A program made the translations under genes and the position numbers. The notes below the pieces were generated by a model. It was not told the origin of the DNA and did no database searches. It worked only from the letters and a program-made list of their open reading frames with translations. DNA of 64,000 nt from Hymenobacter caeli (GTDB taxonomy: Bacteria; Bacteroidota; Bacteroidia; Cytophagales; Hymenobacteraceae): assembly GCF_013294115.1 (NCBI RefSeq), contig NZ_JABSNP010000013.1, forward strand, positions 1 to 64,000. The letters are read 5' to 3'. Below, piece by piece: positions 17,694-25,373 of this stretch (positions within the stretch are counted from its first letter, which is position 1; each line of letters opens with the position of its first letter).

Positions 17694-19628
17694 TTAGTAC
17701 AGCACCCGGAACTTGATGGTGTGCTCCACTTCGCGCAGGGCCTGAATCACGTCCTGGTCGTACTCGCGGTTGATGTCGGTGATGACGTAGCCGATGTGCT
17801 CGTTGGTTTTCAGGTACTGGCCCAGGATGTTGACGTGGTGGCGGGCCAGCACGTTGTTGATGTTGGCCAGCACGCCGGGCACGTTGGCGTGGATGTGGAT
17901 GAGGCGGTGGGCCTGCTGCGCCGGCAGCTGGATGTTGGGGAAGTTGACGCTCTGCTGGGTGTTGCCGGTGTTGACGTACTCCATGAGGCGCTCGGGCACG
18001 AACTCGGCGATGTTGCGCTGGGCCTCGGCCGTGCTGCCGCCGATGTGGGGCGTGAGCAGCACGTTGGGCAGGCCGCGCAGCTCGTTTTCGAAGGCCTCGG
18101 CGTTGGTTTTGGGCTCGTGCGGAAACACGTCCACGGCCGCGCCGCCGAGGTGGCCGCTGCGCAGGGCGGCGGCCAGGGCGGGCACGTCCACGACGTGGCC
18201 GCGGGCGTTGTTGAGGAACAGGGCCCCCGGCTTCATCAGGGCAAAGTGCGGGGCCCCGAAGAAGTCCTGGTTCTCGGGGCGGCCGTCGATGTGCAGCGTC
18301 ACCACGTCGGCCTGGGGCAATAATTCCTCCAGGGTTTTGCACTTCACGGCGTTGCCGAGCTGAAGCTTTTCGGCCACGTCGTAGTACACCACCTTCATGC
18401 CCACGGCCTCGGCCACCACGCTCAGCTGCGAGCCGATGTTGCCGTAGCCGATGATGCCCAGCGTTTTGCCCCGAATCTCGAACGAGCCGCCGGCCGACTT
18501 GTCCCACTCGCCGGCGTGCATCTTGGGGCTTTTCACCGGGATGCGGCGGGCCAGCATGATGATTTCGCCCAGGGCCAGCTCCACCACCGAGCGGGTGTTG
18601 CTGAAGGGCGCGTTGAACACGGCCACGCCCTTTTTCATGGCCCCGGCCAGGTCAATCTGGTTGGTGCCGATGCAGAAGGCCCCGATGCCGATGAGGCGGT
18701 TGGCCGCGTCGAGCACGCGCTGCGTGACCTGCGTTTTGGACCGGATGCCCAGGATGCTCACGCCCTCGATGCGGGCCAGCAGCTCGTCCTCGTCGAGGCC
18801 GCCCTTCACTTCCTCCACCTGGTAGCCTTCCTGGCGAAACAGCTCGGCGGCGCGGGCGTCGGGGTTTTCAAGCAGCAGCACCTTGATGCGGTTTTTGGGG
18901 TACGAAAGGGTCATCGGTAATTTCAGCTGGTACAAAAACTCGTCAAACGTGGGCAGCACTTCGTCGGCGCGGGCCACCACGGTGGGGCGCACCACGTTTT
19001 CGGTGTAGGCGTAGAAGCGGTGGGCCAGGCCGGCCTCCCGAATCTGGTAGTCGGTGTAGCCGTCGCCCACCACGTACACGGGCCCTGCCAGGTCGAGCAG
19101 CACGAGCTGGCGGATTTTGCCGCCGTCGCGGCTCAGCACGTTGGCCGCGTCGCAGCCGGTGATGTTGCCCGCGTCGTCAAACGTGAACGTGTTGGCCAGC
19201 ACGTGGCCGGCCGGAATGCCGAACTCGGCCACCACTGGCTCGATGAATTCCCGAAACCCGCTGCTCACCACGTAGATGCGCTCGGCGTGCTGCCGGAAAA
19301 AGTCGCCGTTGCGGCGGATGCTCTCGCTCACCTTGCCGTGCAGCCGCGCCACCAAAGGCCCCAGGTGCCGCCGGTGGGCCCCCAGCAGCGCCAGCCGCTG
19401 CGCCAGCGACTCCTGAAACCCGATTTCGCCCGCCATGCCCTGGTCGGTGAGGGCCTTGATGGCGGCCACCCGCTCGGCCTGGTCGGGCTGCCCTTGCAGG
19501 GCAATGTCGGCCAGTTCATCCAGCCCTTCAACCTGGGTAAACGTGCTGTCGAAATCAAAAACGAGGTAGGGCAGGGGGGCGTCGGCGTCGGGCATGGGTA
19601 CAAAGATGCGGTAGGCGCTAGCCTTCAT
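17694..19628 (-). CDS. serA: Fused phosphoserine phosphatase / D-3-phosphoglycerate dehydrogenase
   Basis: One chain of 644 residues carries both ends of the phosphorylated serine pathway. Residues about 20-225 form a HAD-type SerB-like phosphatase: nucleophile motif DFDST at 25-29, VVSSGFREFIEPV, and VVGDGYTDYQIREAG. Residues about 245-560 form a PGDH: NRLIGIGAFCIGTNQIDL, the NAD motif GIIGYGNIG, LHIDGRPENQDFFG, RGHVVDVPALAAAL and the catalytic-His segment TPHIGGSTAEAQ. An ACT domain (IHIHANVPGVLANINNVLA) ends the protein and probably senses serine. ATG 19628 is used; GTG 19631 would add one residue. PGDH oxidises 3-phosphoglycerate, and the HAD domain would dephosphorylate phosphoserine. 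The transaminase SerC is not in the window. Confidence 0.92.
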   Translation of the reverse strand: MKASAYRIFVPMPDADAPLPYLVFDFDSTFTQVEGLDELADIALQGQPDQAERVAAIKALTDQGMAGEIGFQESLAQRLALLGAHRRHLGPLVARLHGKVSESIRRNGDFFRQHAERIYVVSSGFREFIEPVVAEFGIPAGHVLANTFTFDDAGNITGCDAANVLSRDGGKIRQLVLLDLAGPVYVVGDGYTDYQIREAGLAHRFYAYTENVVRPTVVARADEVLPTFDEFLYQLKLPMTLSYPKNRIKVLLLENPDARAAELFRQEGYQVEEVKGGLDEDELLARIEGVSILGIRSKTQVTQRVLDAANRLIGIGAFCIGTNQIDLAGAMKKGVAVFNAPFSNTRSVVELALGEIIMLARRIPVKSPKMHAGEWDKSAGGSFEIRGKTLGIIGYGNIGSQLSVVAEAVGMKVVYYDVAEKLQLGNAVKCKTLEELLPQADVVTLHIDGRPENQDFFGAPHFALMKPGALFLNNARGHVVDVPALAAALRSGHLGGAAVDVFPHEPKTNAEAFENELRGLPNVLLTPHIGGSTAEAQRNIAEFVPERLMEYVNTGNTQQSVNFPNIQLPAQQAHRLIHIHANVPGVLANINNVLARHHVNILGQYLKTNEHIGYVITDINREYDQDVIQALREVEHTIKFRVLY

Positions 19629-19643
19629 CACTCATGCTGGGTG

Positions 19644-20096
19644 TTACTCCCGTAAAAAGGCGTAGCGGCGGCACTCGTCAGCCGAGGCCAAGCCAGCGGC
19701 AAAACTAGAGGCCAGCACTTCAAGATAGCCATCGCCGCCTTGTACCACATAGTGGCGGTGATACTTGAATTTGTCCCAGTGCTTCCAGCCGTGGTAGTGC
19801 CGTTCGCGCAGTTCGCGGGTAGCGGCCAGCCACGCGGAATTGGGTACTTCTAGCAGGAAGGATGTAAAGGCGTGTGGCTCCGCTGCGTAGGGCAGCAAGT
19901 CGGTACTGACGGTGCTGGTGGCCCAGCATTCGGAAAAGATGATTTTTCCCAAATGGTCGGGTAGTTCGTTGCCTGCTTCGTCCCAAAGAGTAAAAAAAAC
20001 TTCGCAGCGACTACTACCCACGCTAATGGCGAGTGCAAGCGGGCTTTGAGGGTCTTGCCAGAAAGGCAACTGGATAGCAACGGCGCGGGGCAGCAT
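19644..20096 (-). CDS. Hypothetical protein, 150 residues
   Basis: Not recognised. It starts at ATG 20096 and is about 15 bp upstream of the serine-biosynthesis fusion on the same strand, so the two may be co-transcribed. The sequence is rich in aromatic and charged residues (WKHWDKFKYHRHYVVQGGDG, then YLEVLASSFAAGLASADECR), with no signal peptide and no membrane helix; it looks like a small soluble cytoplasmic protein. GC is lower than in the fusion gene. A codon pattern without stop codons over 450 bp and a clean start favour a real gene. Confidence 0.6.
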   Translation of the reverse strand: MLPRAVAIQLPFWQDPQSPLALAISVGSSRCEVFFTLWDEAGNELPDHLGKIIFSECWATSTVSTDLLPYAAEPHAFTSFLLEVPNSAWLAATRELRERHYHGWKHWDKFKYHRHYVVQGGDGYLEVLASSFAAGLASADECRRYAFLRE

Positions 20097-20153
20097 AAGC
20101 GCAAAGATGCGGCCGCCAGTATCTTGCCGGGGTACTCATAGCCCAAGTATTTC

Positions 20154-20783
20154 GTGAAACTCCAATTTCTGTTGCTGCTGCCGCTGCTCGCGGGGCCCCC
20201 AGCTAGCGGCCCGGCCGCCGTGCGGGTCACGTTCAAAGCGTTAACAAAATCGGCCTATTTGCAGGCGGAGAAAGGGTGCGTTGCGACCCAGCCGCGCGTC
20301 ACGTTTCCGCTCAAGAAGGAGCGCGGGCGCCTTGTGATTCCAACGGCGAAGGGACAAAGAACCTACCGGGACAAGGGCCAGGGAACAGATAATGACGACC
20401 AGGCCCAATTCGAGTACGCGGGCTACACGCCGCAATTCGGCTACCACACCGTCACGGCGCATTTATGGGAGCGCACGCAGACTTTTCTAATCGACAAAAA
20501 CGGCCAACAACTGGAGCTGTACGAGGCCCCGCAATACGCACCAGGCACGAAAAGCTTTGTCGTGGCATCGAGTGGCTTGGAATACTCGGTTTACCCCAAC
20601 AGCATTCGCCTCTTCCGCTTTGAAAACCGCGCCTGGCGGGAAGTCTGGACGCTGGAGCCCACGATGTGGGAACCCGATGACATCTGTTGGACTTCGCCCA
20701 CTACGCTCTTGTTGAGCAAGAAAATGTGGACGGGAAAAAGCCCGGGAAACACGTTCACCTATGCCGAGTTGGTCATTAAGTAG
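20154..20783 (+). CDS. Hypothetical secreted protein
   Basis: GTG 20154 gives 209 residues. The first 22 (LQFLLLLPLLAGPPASGPAA) form a signal peptide without a clear lipobox Cys. The mature part is a mixed beta protein with many aromatic residues (FEYAGYTPQFGYHTVTAHLW, FLIDKNGQQLELYEAPQYAP, FRFENRAWREVWTLEPTMWE). That pattern resembles a repeated-strand fold such as a small beta-propeller fragment, but no family was recognised. It is divergent from the hypothetical gene at 20096, with 57 bp between the starts. No promoter box was seen. Confidence 0.6.
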   Translation: MKLQFLLLLPLLAGPPASGPAAVRVTFKALTKSAYLQAEKGCVATQPRVTFPLKKERGRLVIPTAKGQRTYRDKGQGTDNDDQAQFEYAGYTPQFGYHTVTAHLWERTQTFLIDKNGQQLELYEAPQYAPGTKSFVVASSGLEYSVYPNSIRLFRFENRAWREVWTLEPTMWEPDDICWTSPTTLLLSKKMWTGKSPGNTFTYAELVIK

Positions 20784-20909
20784 ATACGCAGGCGGCACCA
20801 GCTTCGGAGTGCTGCGCGGCCTGCTATACTGCCGCCCTGGGAAACGCAGGCTAATGGGGCCCTGCGTAATGAAAAGAAAATAATTCTCCGCTGTTATAAA
20901 ACAATGTCG

Positions 20910-20928
20910 GTACATGAAATGTATGTAC
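20910..20928. promoter_or_regulatory. Candidate operator overlapping the azoreductase promoter
   Basis: GTACAT-N7-ATGTAC is a perfect 6-bp inverted repeat whose right half overlaps the -7 box TACATTTG (20926-20933). A nested TACAT-GAA-ATGTA repeat is also present. The position suits a repressor that blocks polymerase. Confidence 0.5.
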
Positions 20929-20933
20929 ATTTG
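20926..20933 (+). promoter_or_regulatory. -7 promoter box TACATTTG for the azoreductase
   Basis: It fits TAnnTTTG and lies 84 nt upstream of GTG 21018. Confidence 0.6.
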
Positions 20934-21017
20934 TCGCACGCCAGCCACAGTAAAGGGCTGAGTGCCGCAACCATTACCTGCATTTCACCGGCCCGCGGGC
21001 CACAACCTTTCTCTTAA

Positions 21018-21614
21018 GTGAACATTCTGCACATCATCTCCAGCCCGCGCAAGGGGGCCTCGGCCAGCATCCAGCTCGCCACCGGCATCATCGAAAAGCT
21101 GCAAGCCGCCCACCCCGGCAGCACCGTGACGACGCACGACCTGGCTACCCACCCCTTCCCGCACCTGGAAGAGGCCAAGCTGCAATCCTTCTTCACGCCG
21201 GCCGAAAGCCGCACGCCCGAGCAGCAAGCGGCCGCCAAGCACTCCGACGACGCCATCCAGGAAATTAAGGACGCCGACGTTATCGTGATTGGGGCCCCGC
21301 TCTACAACTTCGGCATTCCCTCGACGCTGAAGGCCTGGATTGACCACATCGCCCGCGCCGGCATCACGTTCCGCTACACCGCCAACGGCCCCGAAGGCCT
21401 CATTACCGGCAAAAAAGTGTACGTGGCCATGTCGAGCGGCGGCGTTTATTCGGAAGGCCCGTCGGCCGCCTACGATTTCGTAGCGCCCTACCTCAAGGCC
21501 GTGCTCGGCTTCCTGGGCATGACGGACGTGACCGTGGTGCGCGCTGAAGGCCTAGCCGTACCCGACCTGCAAGCCACCGCCGTGCAGAAAGGACTGGACA
21601 GCGTGACGGTATAG
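21018..21614 (+). CDS. azoR: FMN-dependent NADH:quinone/azo reductase
   Basis: This 198-residue flavodoxin-like protein starts at GTG 21018. The phosphate-binding loop is SSPRKGASAS near the N-terminus. The FMN-site segment APLYNFGIPSTLKAWIDHIA followed by RAGITFRY is diagnostic of AzoR, and the MSSGGVYSEGP loop follows. AzoR enzymes reduce quinones and azo compounds by two electrons using NADH and protect cells from quinone stress. It is cytoplasmic and monocistronic: a strong terminator lies 19 bp past the stop, and the inverted repeat over its promoter suggests inducible control, as for azoreductases regulated by HxlR/MarR-type repressors. No regulator gene is adjacent. Confidence 0.93.
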   Translation: MNILHIISSPRKGASASIQLATGIIEKLQAAHPGSTVTTHDLATHPFPHLEEAKLQSFFTPAESRTPEQQAAAKHSDDAIQEIKDADVIVIGAPLYNFGIPSTLKAWIDHIARAGITFRYTANGPEGLITGKKVYVAMSSGGVYSEGPSAAYDFVAPYLKAVLGFLGMTDVTVVRAEGLAVPDLQATAVQKGLDSVTV

Positions 21615-21632
21615 GTTTAATTAGCCCAAGGC

Positions 21633-21693
21633 CCGGCTCGACACGTAAAAAAGGGGACCCCGCACGGGCCCCCTTTTTTACGTGTCGAGCCGG
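21633..21693. terminator. Long bidirectional terminator
   Basis: CCGGCTCGACACGTAAAAAA pairs with its reverse complement at 21674-21693, with an inner GGGG/CCCC stem. A/T tracts lie inside the stem, so it can serve both the azoreductase and the convergent epimerase gene. Confidence 0.8.
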
Positions 21694-21735
21694 ACCGAAG
21701 CAATTCGGCAAGCCCGCGCCGGCCTTGGGCGGCGA

Positions 21736-22632
21736 TTACCGCGACTTCTCCTCCCGCCAACTGAACTCGGGCTCGTAGCCCAGCACCCGCCGCGCCTTTT
21801 CGATGGAAAGCAGGGTTTCGTGCTCGCCCAGCTCCTTTTTTACCGGCACCTGGGGCAGGAAATTCTTCATCAGCTCGGTGGACGATTTCGACATCACCGT
21901 GTCGGCGTTGGCGATGATGAAGGCGTGCATGCCGGTAGCTTCTAGCTCGATGGCTCTGCGGATGGCTTGCGAGCCGTCGCGGGCGTCGATGTAGGCCCAC
22001 ATGTTCCACTTACGCTCCTCGGGGTCGTCATTGTAGGCCGGGAACTTGGCGTAGTCGGCGGGCTCCATCACGTTGCTGAAGCGCAGGCCAATAAGCTTCA
22101 TGTCGGGCGTTTGGAGGCAAAACTGGCGGGCCATGTCCTCCATCAGCACCTTGGCCAGGGCGTAGGCGCTTTTGGCCCGCAGGGGGTAGTCCTCGTCCAC
22201 GGGCGCGTAGGGCTCGGCCCCGTCGAAGGGCTCGCCCAGGGTGGTTTCGCTGCTGGCCCAGATGACGTTGTGAATGCCCAGCCGCCGCGCCGCCTCGAAC
22301 ACGTTGTAGGTGCCCATGAGGTTGTTTTGGAACAGGTGCGCGTCGGGGTACTGGCGCGGGGTGGGGAAGGCCGCCAGGTGCACGATGGCGTCGAACGCCT
22401 GGTTGCCTACGCCGGCGTGAATCTCGTTGCCCACCGACGACAGCGCGTCCAGGGTCTGGCCAAAATCGGAAAGATCGGCGATGATGTGCGGGACGCCCTT
22501 GGCGGGAGCCACCGTATCGACCACGAACACGTCGTAGCCGTGGGCTTGCAGGTCGGCCACGCAGGCCTTGCCCAGCTTGCCGGTGCCGCCGGTGACCAGC
22601 ACGCGCTTGGGGGATGTTTTTTTGGTTGGCAT
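21736..22632 (-). CDS. NAD-dependent epimerase/dehydratase (extended SDR)
   Basis: ATG 22632 gives 298 residues. The nucleotide-binding motif is VLVTGGTGKLGKA near residues 11-23. The catalytic Tyr and Lys are in SAYALAKVLMEDM, preceded by the Ser region VIWASSETTLGEPFDGAEPY. Other typical segments are VHLAAFPTPRQYPDAHLFQN and IGLRFSNVMEP. Extended SDRs of this type act on nucleotide sugars or similar substrates; the exact substrate cannot be assigned, since no sugar biosynthesis genes are nearby. It converges with azoR across the shared terminator. Confidence 0.88.
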   Translation of the reverse strand: MPTKKTSPKRVLVTGGTGKLGKACVADLQAHGYDVFVVDTVAPAKGVPHIIADLSDFGQTLDALSSVGNEIHAGVGNQAFDAIVHLAAFPTPRQYPDAHLFQNNLMGTYNVFEAARRLGIHNVIWASSETTLGEPFDGAEPYAPVDEDYPLRAKSAYALAKVLMEDMARQFCLQTPDMKLIGLRFSNVMEPADYAKFPAYNDDPEERKWNMWAYIDARDGSQAIRRAIELEATGMHAFIIANADTVMSKSSTELMKNFLPQVPVKKELGEHETLLSIEKARRVLGYEPEFSWREEKSR

Positions 22633-22746
22633 GGGATATGGGTTGTTTGAAAGACAGGGCGGTGGCCGCGTGGCCGCGCCCCGTGCAGATAGTACGGCGG
22701 CGCGGGGGGCATCGCTACCCTTGTTTCGTAAGCCCTTTGATTATCT

Positions 22747-22768
22747 GACCGTAGAATTATCTACGGTC
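22747..22768. promoter_or_regulatory. Perfect inverted repeat GACCGTAGA-ATTA-TCTACGGTC
   Basis: A 9-bp exact arm with a 4-nt centre, 115 bp upstream of the epimerase start and about 300 bp from the transglutaminase gene. The short spacer suits a protein-binding operator or a small hairpin; no T-tract follows. Confidence 0.35.
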
Positions 22769-23059
22769 GAACTAAACGGATGAAATTCCTTCGGCTACGC
22801 CGCCCGTTCCGCCGCGCAGGCCGGCCGCTGCGTGTTGGCGCACCGGGCACTGCGCCGCGTCAGACTCGGTATGGAATTGCCCGGGCAGCAAGCCGGGCGC
22901 GCCGGGGCCCGGGCGGCCGCCACGTGCCTGAAGCTCTTCGGGGGCAGCCGGCCCTGGTCTAACAGCCGGGCAAAGCGCGAAGGCGCGAAACGTGTGCTTT
23001 CCATGTGTTCACCGCACCCCGGCTGGGCCCACCGCCAAACCCGTGCCGGGGCCGAAGCG

Positions 23060-23067
23060 TAACTTTG
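23060..23067 (+). promoter_or_regulatory. -7 promoter box TAACTTTG, five bases from ATG
   Basis: TAACTTTG is followed by CGGCC and then ATG 23073, so transcription would start at or within a few bases of the start codon. It fixes the gene start at 23073. Confidence 0.65.
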
Positions 23068-23072
23068 CGGCC

Positions 23073-24047
23073 ATGAAACACCTACTGCTCGCCGCCACTG
23101 CGCTGCTCACCGCGGCGGCCCCGGCCCCCCGTGCGGCCCCCCGCAGCCGCACTTTTCTGCTCACCTGCCGGGCCACGGTGCCCGCGCCGCCCACCGGCAC
23201 TAAGGTGCTGGACTTCTGGATGCCCGTGCCCCACGCCGACAAAAGCCAGGACGTGGCCGACCTCAAAATTGAATCGTCGGGGCCCTACACCGTGGAAACG
23301 GACCTGTACGGCAACAAAATCCTGCACCTGCGGCCCGCCGCCGCGCCCCTCACCGTCACCCTCACGGCCCGCGTCACGCGGCGCGAGCACCTGAACCTGC
23401 GGGCCACCGACGACAAAGCGCCCGTCGAAACCGAAGCCCTGGACCCCAACCAGGCCCGCTGGCTGGCCCCCGACCGCCTCGTGCCGCTCGACTTCAAAAT
23501 CAAGGCCCAGGCCCAGGATGTCGTGGATAAGGCCCACGCCACCACGCCTTTGGCCCAGGCCCGCGCCATCTACGAGCACGTGGTGAGCACCGTGACTTAC
23601 GACAAAACCGGCCAGGGCTGGGGCCGCGGCGACATTTACTACGCCTGCGACGCGCGGCGCGGCAACTGCACCGATTTCCACGCCATCGTGATTGGCTACT
23701 GCCGGGCCCTGGGCATCCCGGCGCGCTTCAGCATCGGGCTGCCGCTGCCGGCCCAGCGCGGCAAGGGCGAAATCAAGGGCTACCACTGCTGGGCCGAGTT
23801 CTTCACCAAGGAAACCGGCTGGGTGCCCGTCGACGCCTCCGAGGCCGCCAAAGACCCCGGCAAGCGCGCCTACTTCTTCGGGGCCCACGACGAAAACCGC
23901 GTCGAGTTCACCCGCGGCCGCGACCTCACGCTGGTGCCCAGGCAGGCCGGCCCCCTGCTCAACTACTTCGTGTACCCCTACGCCGAGGCCGACGGCCAGC
24001 CCCTGGAAGTGGCCCGGACGTACACTTTTGAGGACGTGGCGCAATAA
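23073..24047 (+). CDS. Secreted transglutaminase-like protein
   Basis: ATG 23073 gives 324 residues with a signal peptide (LLLAATALLTAAAPAPRAAP). The transglutaminase core is complete: Cys in RRGNCTDFHAIVIGYCRALG, His in YHCWAEFF and Asp in WVPVDASEA. The N-terminal half is a beta-sandwich region (KVLDFWMPVPHADKSQDVAD), as in other TGc-domain proteins. Bacterial members usually act as cysteine proteases or peptidases in the envelope rather than as cross-linkers; the substrate is unknown. It starts directly behind a promoter with almost no leader and is followed by a bidirectional terminator shared with the convergent oxidoreductase gene. Confidence 0.9.
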   Translation: MKHLLLAATALLTAAAPAPRAAPRSRTFLLTCRATVPAPPTGTKVLDFWMPVPHADKSQDVADLKIESSGPYTVETDLYGNKILHLRPAAAPLTVTLTARVTRREHLNLRATDDKAPVETEALDPNQARWLAPDRLVPLDFKIKAQAQDVVDKAHATTPLAQARAIYEHVVSTVTYDKTGQGWGRGDIYYACDARRGNCTDFHAIVIGYCRALGIPARFSIGLPLPAQRGKGEIKGYHCWAEFFTKETGWVPVDASEAAKDPGKRAYFFGAHDENRVEFTRGRDLTLVPRQAGPLLNYFVYPYAEADGQPLEVARTYTFEDVAQ

Positions 24048-24054
24048 TCCTGAA

Positions 24055-24104
24055 AACGCAAAAAAGCCCGGCGACGGTTACCGTCGCCGGGCTTTTTTTG
24101 CGTT
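24055..24104. terminator. Bidirectional intrinsic terminator
   Basis: AACGCAAAAAAGCCCGGCGA and its reverse complement form a stem of about 23 bp with a 3-nt loop. Flanking A and T tracts give U-runs in both directions. Confidence 0.9.
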
Positions 24105-24115
24105 GGGCAACGGCC

Positions 24116-25144
24116 CTACGGGGCCAGTACCAGCTTGCCGAAGTTCTGCCCCGAAAACAGCTTGAGCAGCGCGGGCAGGAAGTTTTCGACGCCGTGCTCG
24201 ACCTGCACTTTGGGTGAAACCAGCTTGCCTTCTTTTATCCAGCCGGCCATTTCGCGGGCCGCCTCGCCGTAGTGGGCGGCGTTGTCGAACACCACGATGC
24301 CCTCCATCCGGGCGCGGTTCACGAGCAGCGAAAGGTAGTTGCCGGGGCCCCGCACGGGCGTCGTGTTGTTGTACTGCGAAATGGCCCCGCAGATGACGAT
24401 GCGCGCTTTCAGCCGAATCTGCTCCAGCACCATGTCCAGGATTTCGCCGCCCACGTTGTCGAAGTACACGTCGATGCCCTCGGGGCAGGCGGCGCGCAGG
24501 GCGGTGCGCACGTTCTCGGTTTTGTAGTTGATGCAGGCGTCGAAGCCCAGCTCGCGCACGCAGTAGTCTACTTTTTCCGGGTCGCCGGCCAGGCCCACCA
24601 CGCGGCAGCCCTTGAGCTTGGCCACCTGGCCCACCACGCTGCCCACCGCCCCGGCCGCGCCCGATACCACCACGGTTTCGCCCGCTTTGGGCTGGCCGGT
24701 GTTCAGCAGGCCGAAGTAGGCCGTCATGCCGGGCATGCCCAGGGTGGCGAGGTAGGCTTCGAGCGGGGCGATTTGCGTATCCACTTTGAGCAAGTACTCG
24801 GGGCTGGCGGGGTCGGCGGCCCCGGGGCCCACTAGGGCGTATTGCTGCACGCCGAGGTTGCCGGTCACGTAGTCGCCCACGGCAAAGGCCGGGTTCTGCG
24901 ACTCCACCACTTGCCCGGCCGTGCCGGCCCGGAACACCTCGCCGATGCCGATGGGGCGGATGTAGCTTTTGCCGGGGTTCATCCAGCCGCGCATGGCGGG
25001 GTCGAGGGAAATAAAGCTGATTTTGACCAGCACCTGGCCCGCCTGCAAGGCCGGTACGTCGGCGGTTTCGATGGTGAAATTCTCGGGCGTGGGCACGCCC
25101 GTGGGGCGCGAGGCCAGCCTGACCTGGGTGTTGGAATAAACCAT
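24116..25144 (-). CDS. NADP-dependent MDR-family oxidoreductase (leukotriene B4 dehydrogenase/curcumin reductase type)
   Basis: ATG 25144 gives 342 residues; the longer frame upstream crosses a palindromic repeat and is rejected. Markers of the zinc-independent PTGR/CurA branch are SFISLDPAMRGWMNPGKSY near the start, GMTAYFGLLNTGQPKAGETV, the nucleotide loop VSGAAGAVGSVVGQVAKLKG, CINYKTENV, VYFDNVGGEILDMVLEQI and ICGAISQYNNT. These enzymes reduce the C=C bond of alpha,beta-unsaturated ketones or aldehydes with NADPH. It is cytoplasmic. Palindromic element C lies just upstream (25221-25350), separating it from the aldo/keto reductase gene on the same strand. Confidence 0.93.
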   Translation of the reverse strand: MVYSNTQVRLASRPTGVPTPENFTIETADVPALQAGQVLVKISFISLDPAMRGWMNPGKSYIRPIGIGEVFRAGTAGQVVESQNPAFAVGDYVTGNLGVQQYALVGPGAADPASPEYLLKVDTQIAPLEAYLATLGMPGMTAYFGLLNTGQPKAGETVVVSGAAGAVGSVVGQVAKLKGCRVVGLAGDPEKVDYCVRELGFDACINYKTENVRTALRAACPEGIDVYFDNVGGEILDMVLEQIRLKARIVICGAISQYNNTTPVRGPGNYLSLLVNRARMEGIVVFDNAAHYGEAAREMAGWIKEGKLVSPKVQVEHGVENFLPALLKLFSGQNFGKLVLAP

Positions 25145-25220
25145 TGGGTGGGGGATGGTGGAAAGAAAACGATGGGACGAAGAACGCTGAGCAGGTGGCG
25201 CCGAAGTGCATTGAAAAAAC

Positions 25221-25350
25221 GTTGTGCCGCAAACAAGAACGTCATGCTGAGCTTGCCGAAGCATCTCTGTCGCTTCGCTGAACGATTGATTTAGTGAGCG
25301 GTAGAGATGCTTCGGCAAGCTCAGCATGACGTTCTTGTTTGCGGCACAAC
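25221..25350. repeat. Palindromic intergenic element, copy C (48-bp perfect arms)
   Basis: Arms 25221-25268 and 25303-25350 are exact inverted copies; each includes GTTGTGCCGCAAACAAGAAC and GTCATGCTGAGCTTGCCGAA. The loop (GAACGATTGATTTAGTG) is related to the loops of copies A and B. It lies between the aldo/keto reductase and oxidoreductase genes. Confidence 0.9.
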
Positions 25351-25373
25351 AAATTGCTCGTAAAGGAGGCGTT

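Larger units (their letters stand above)
22633..23072. other. Intergenic region with one palindrome and a promoter
   Basis: Contains the 9-bp-arm palindrome at 22747-22768 and the promoter box at 23060-23067. Short frames present have no recognisable protein character. Confidence 0.5.
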
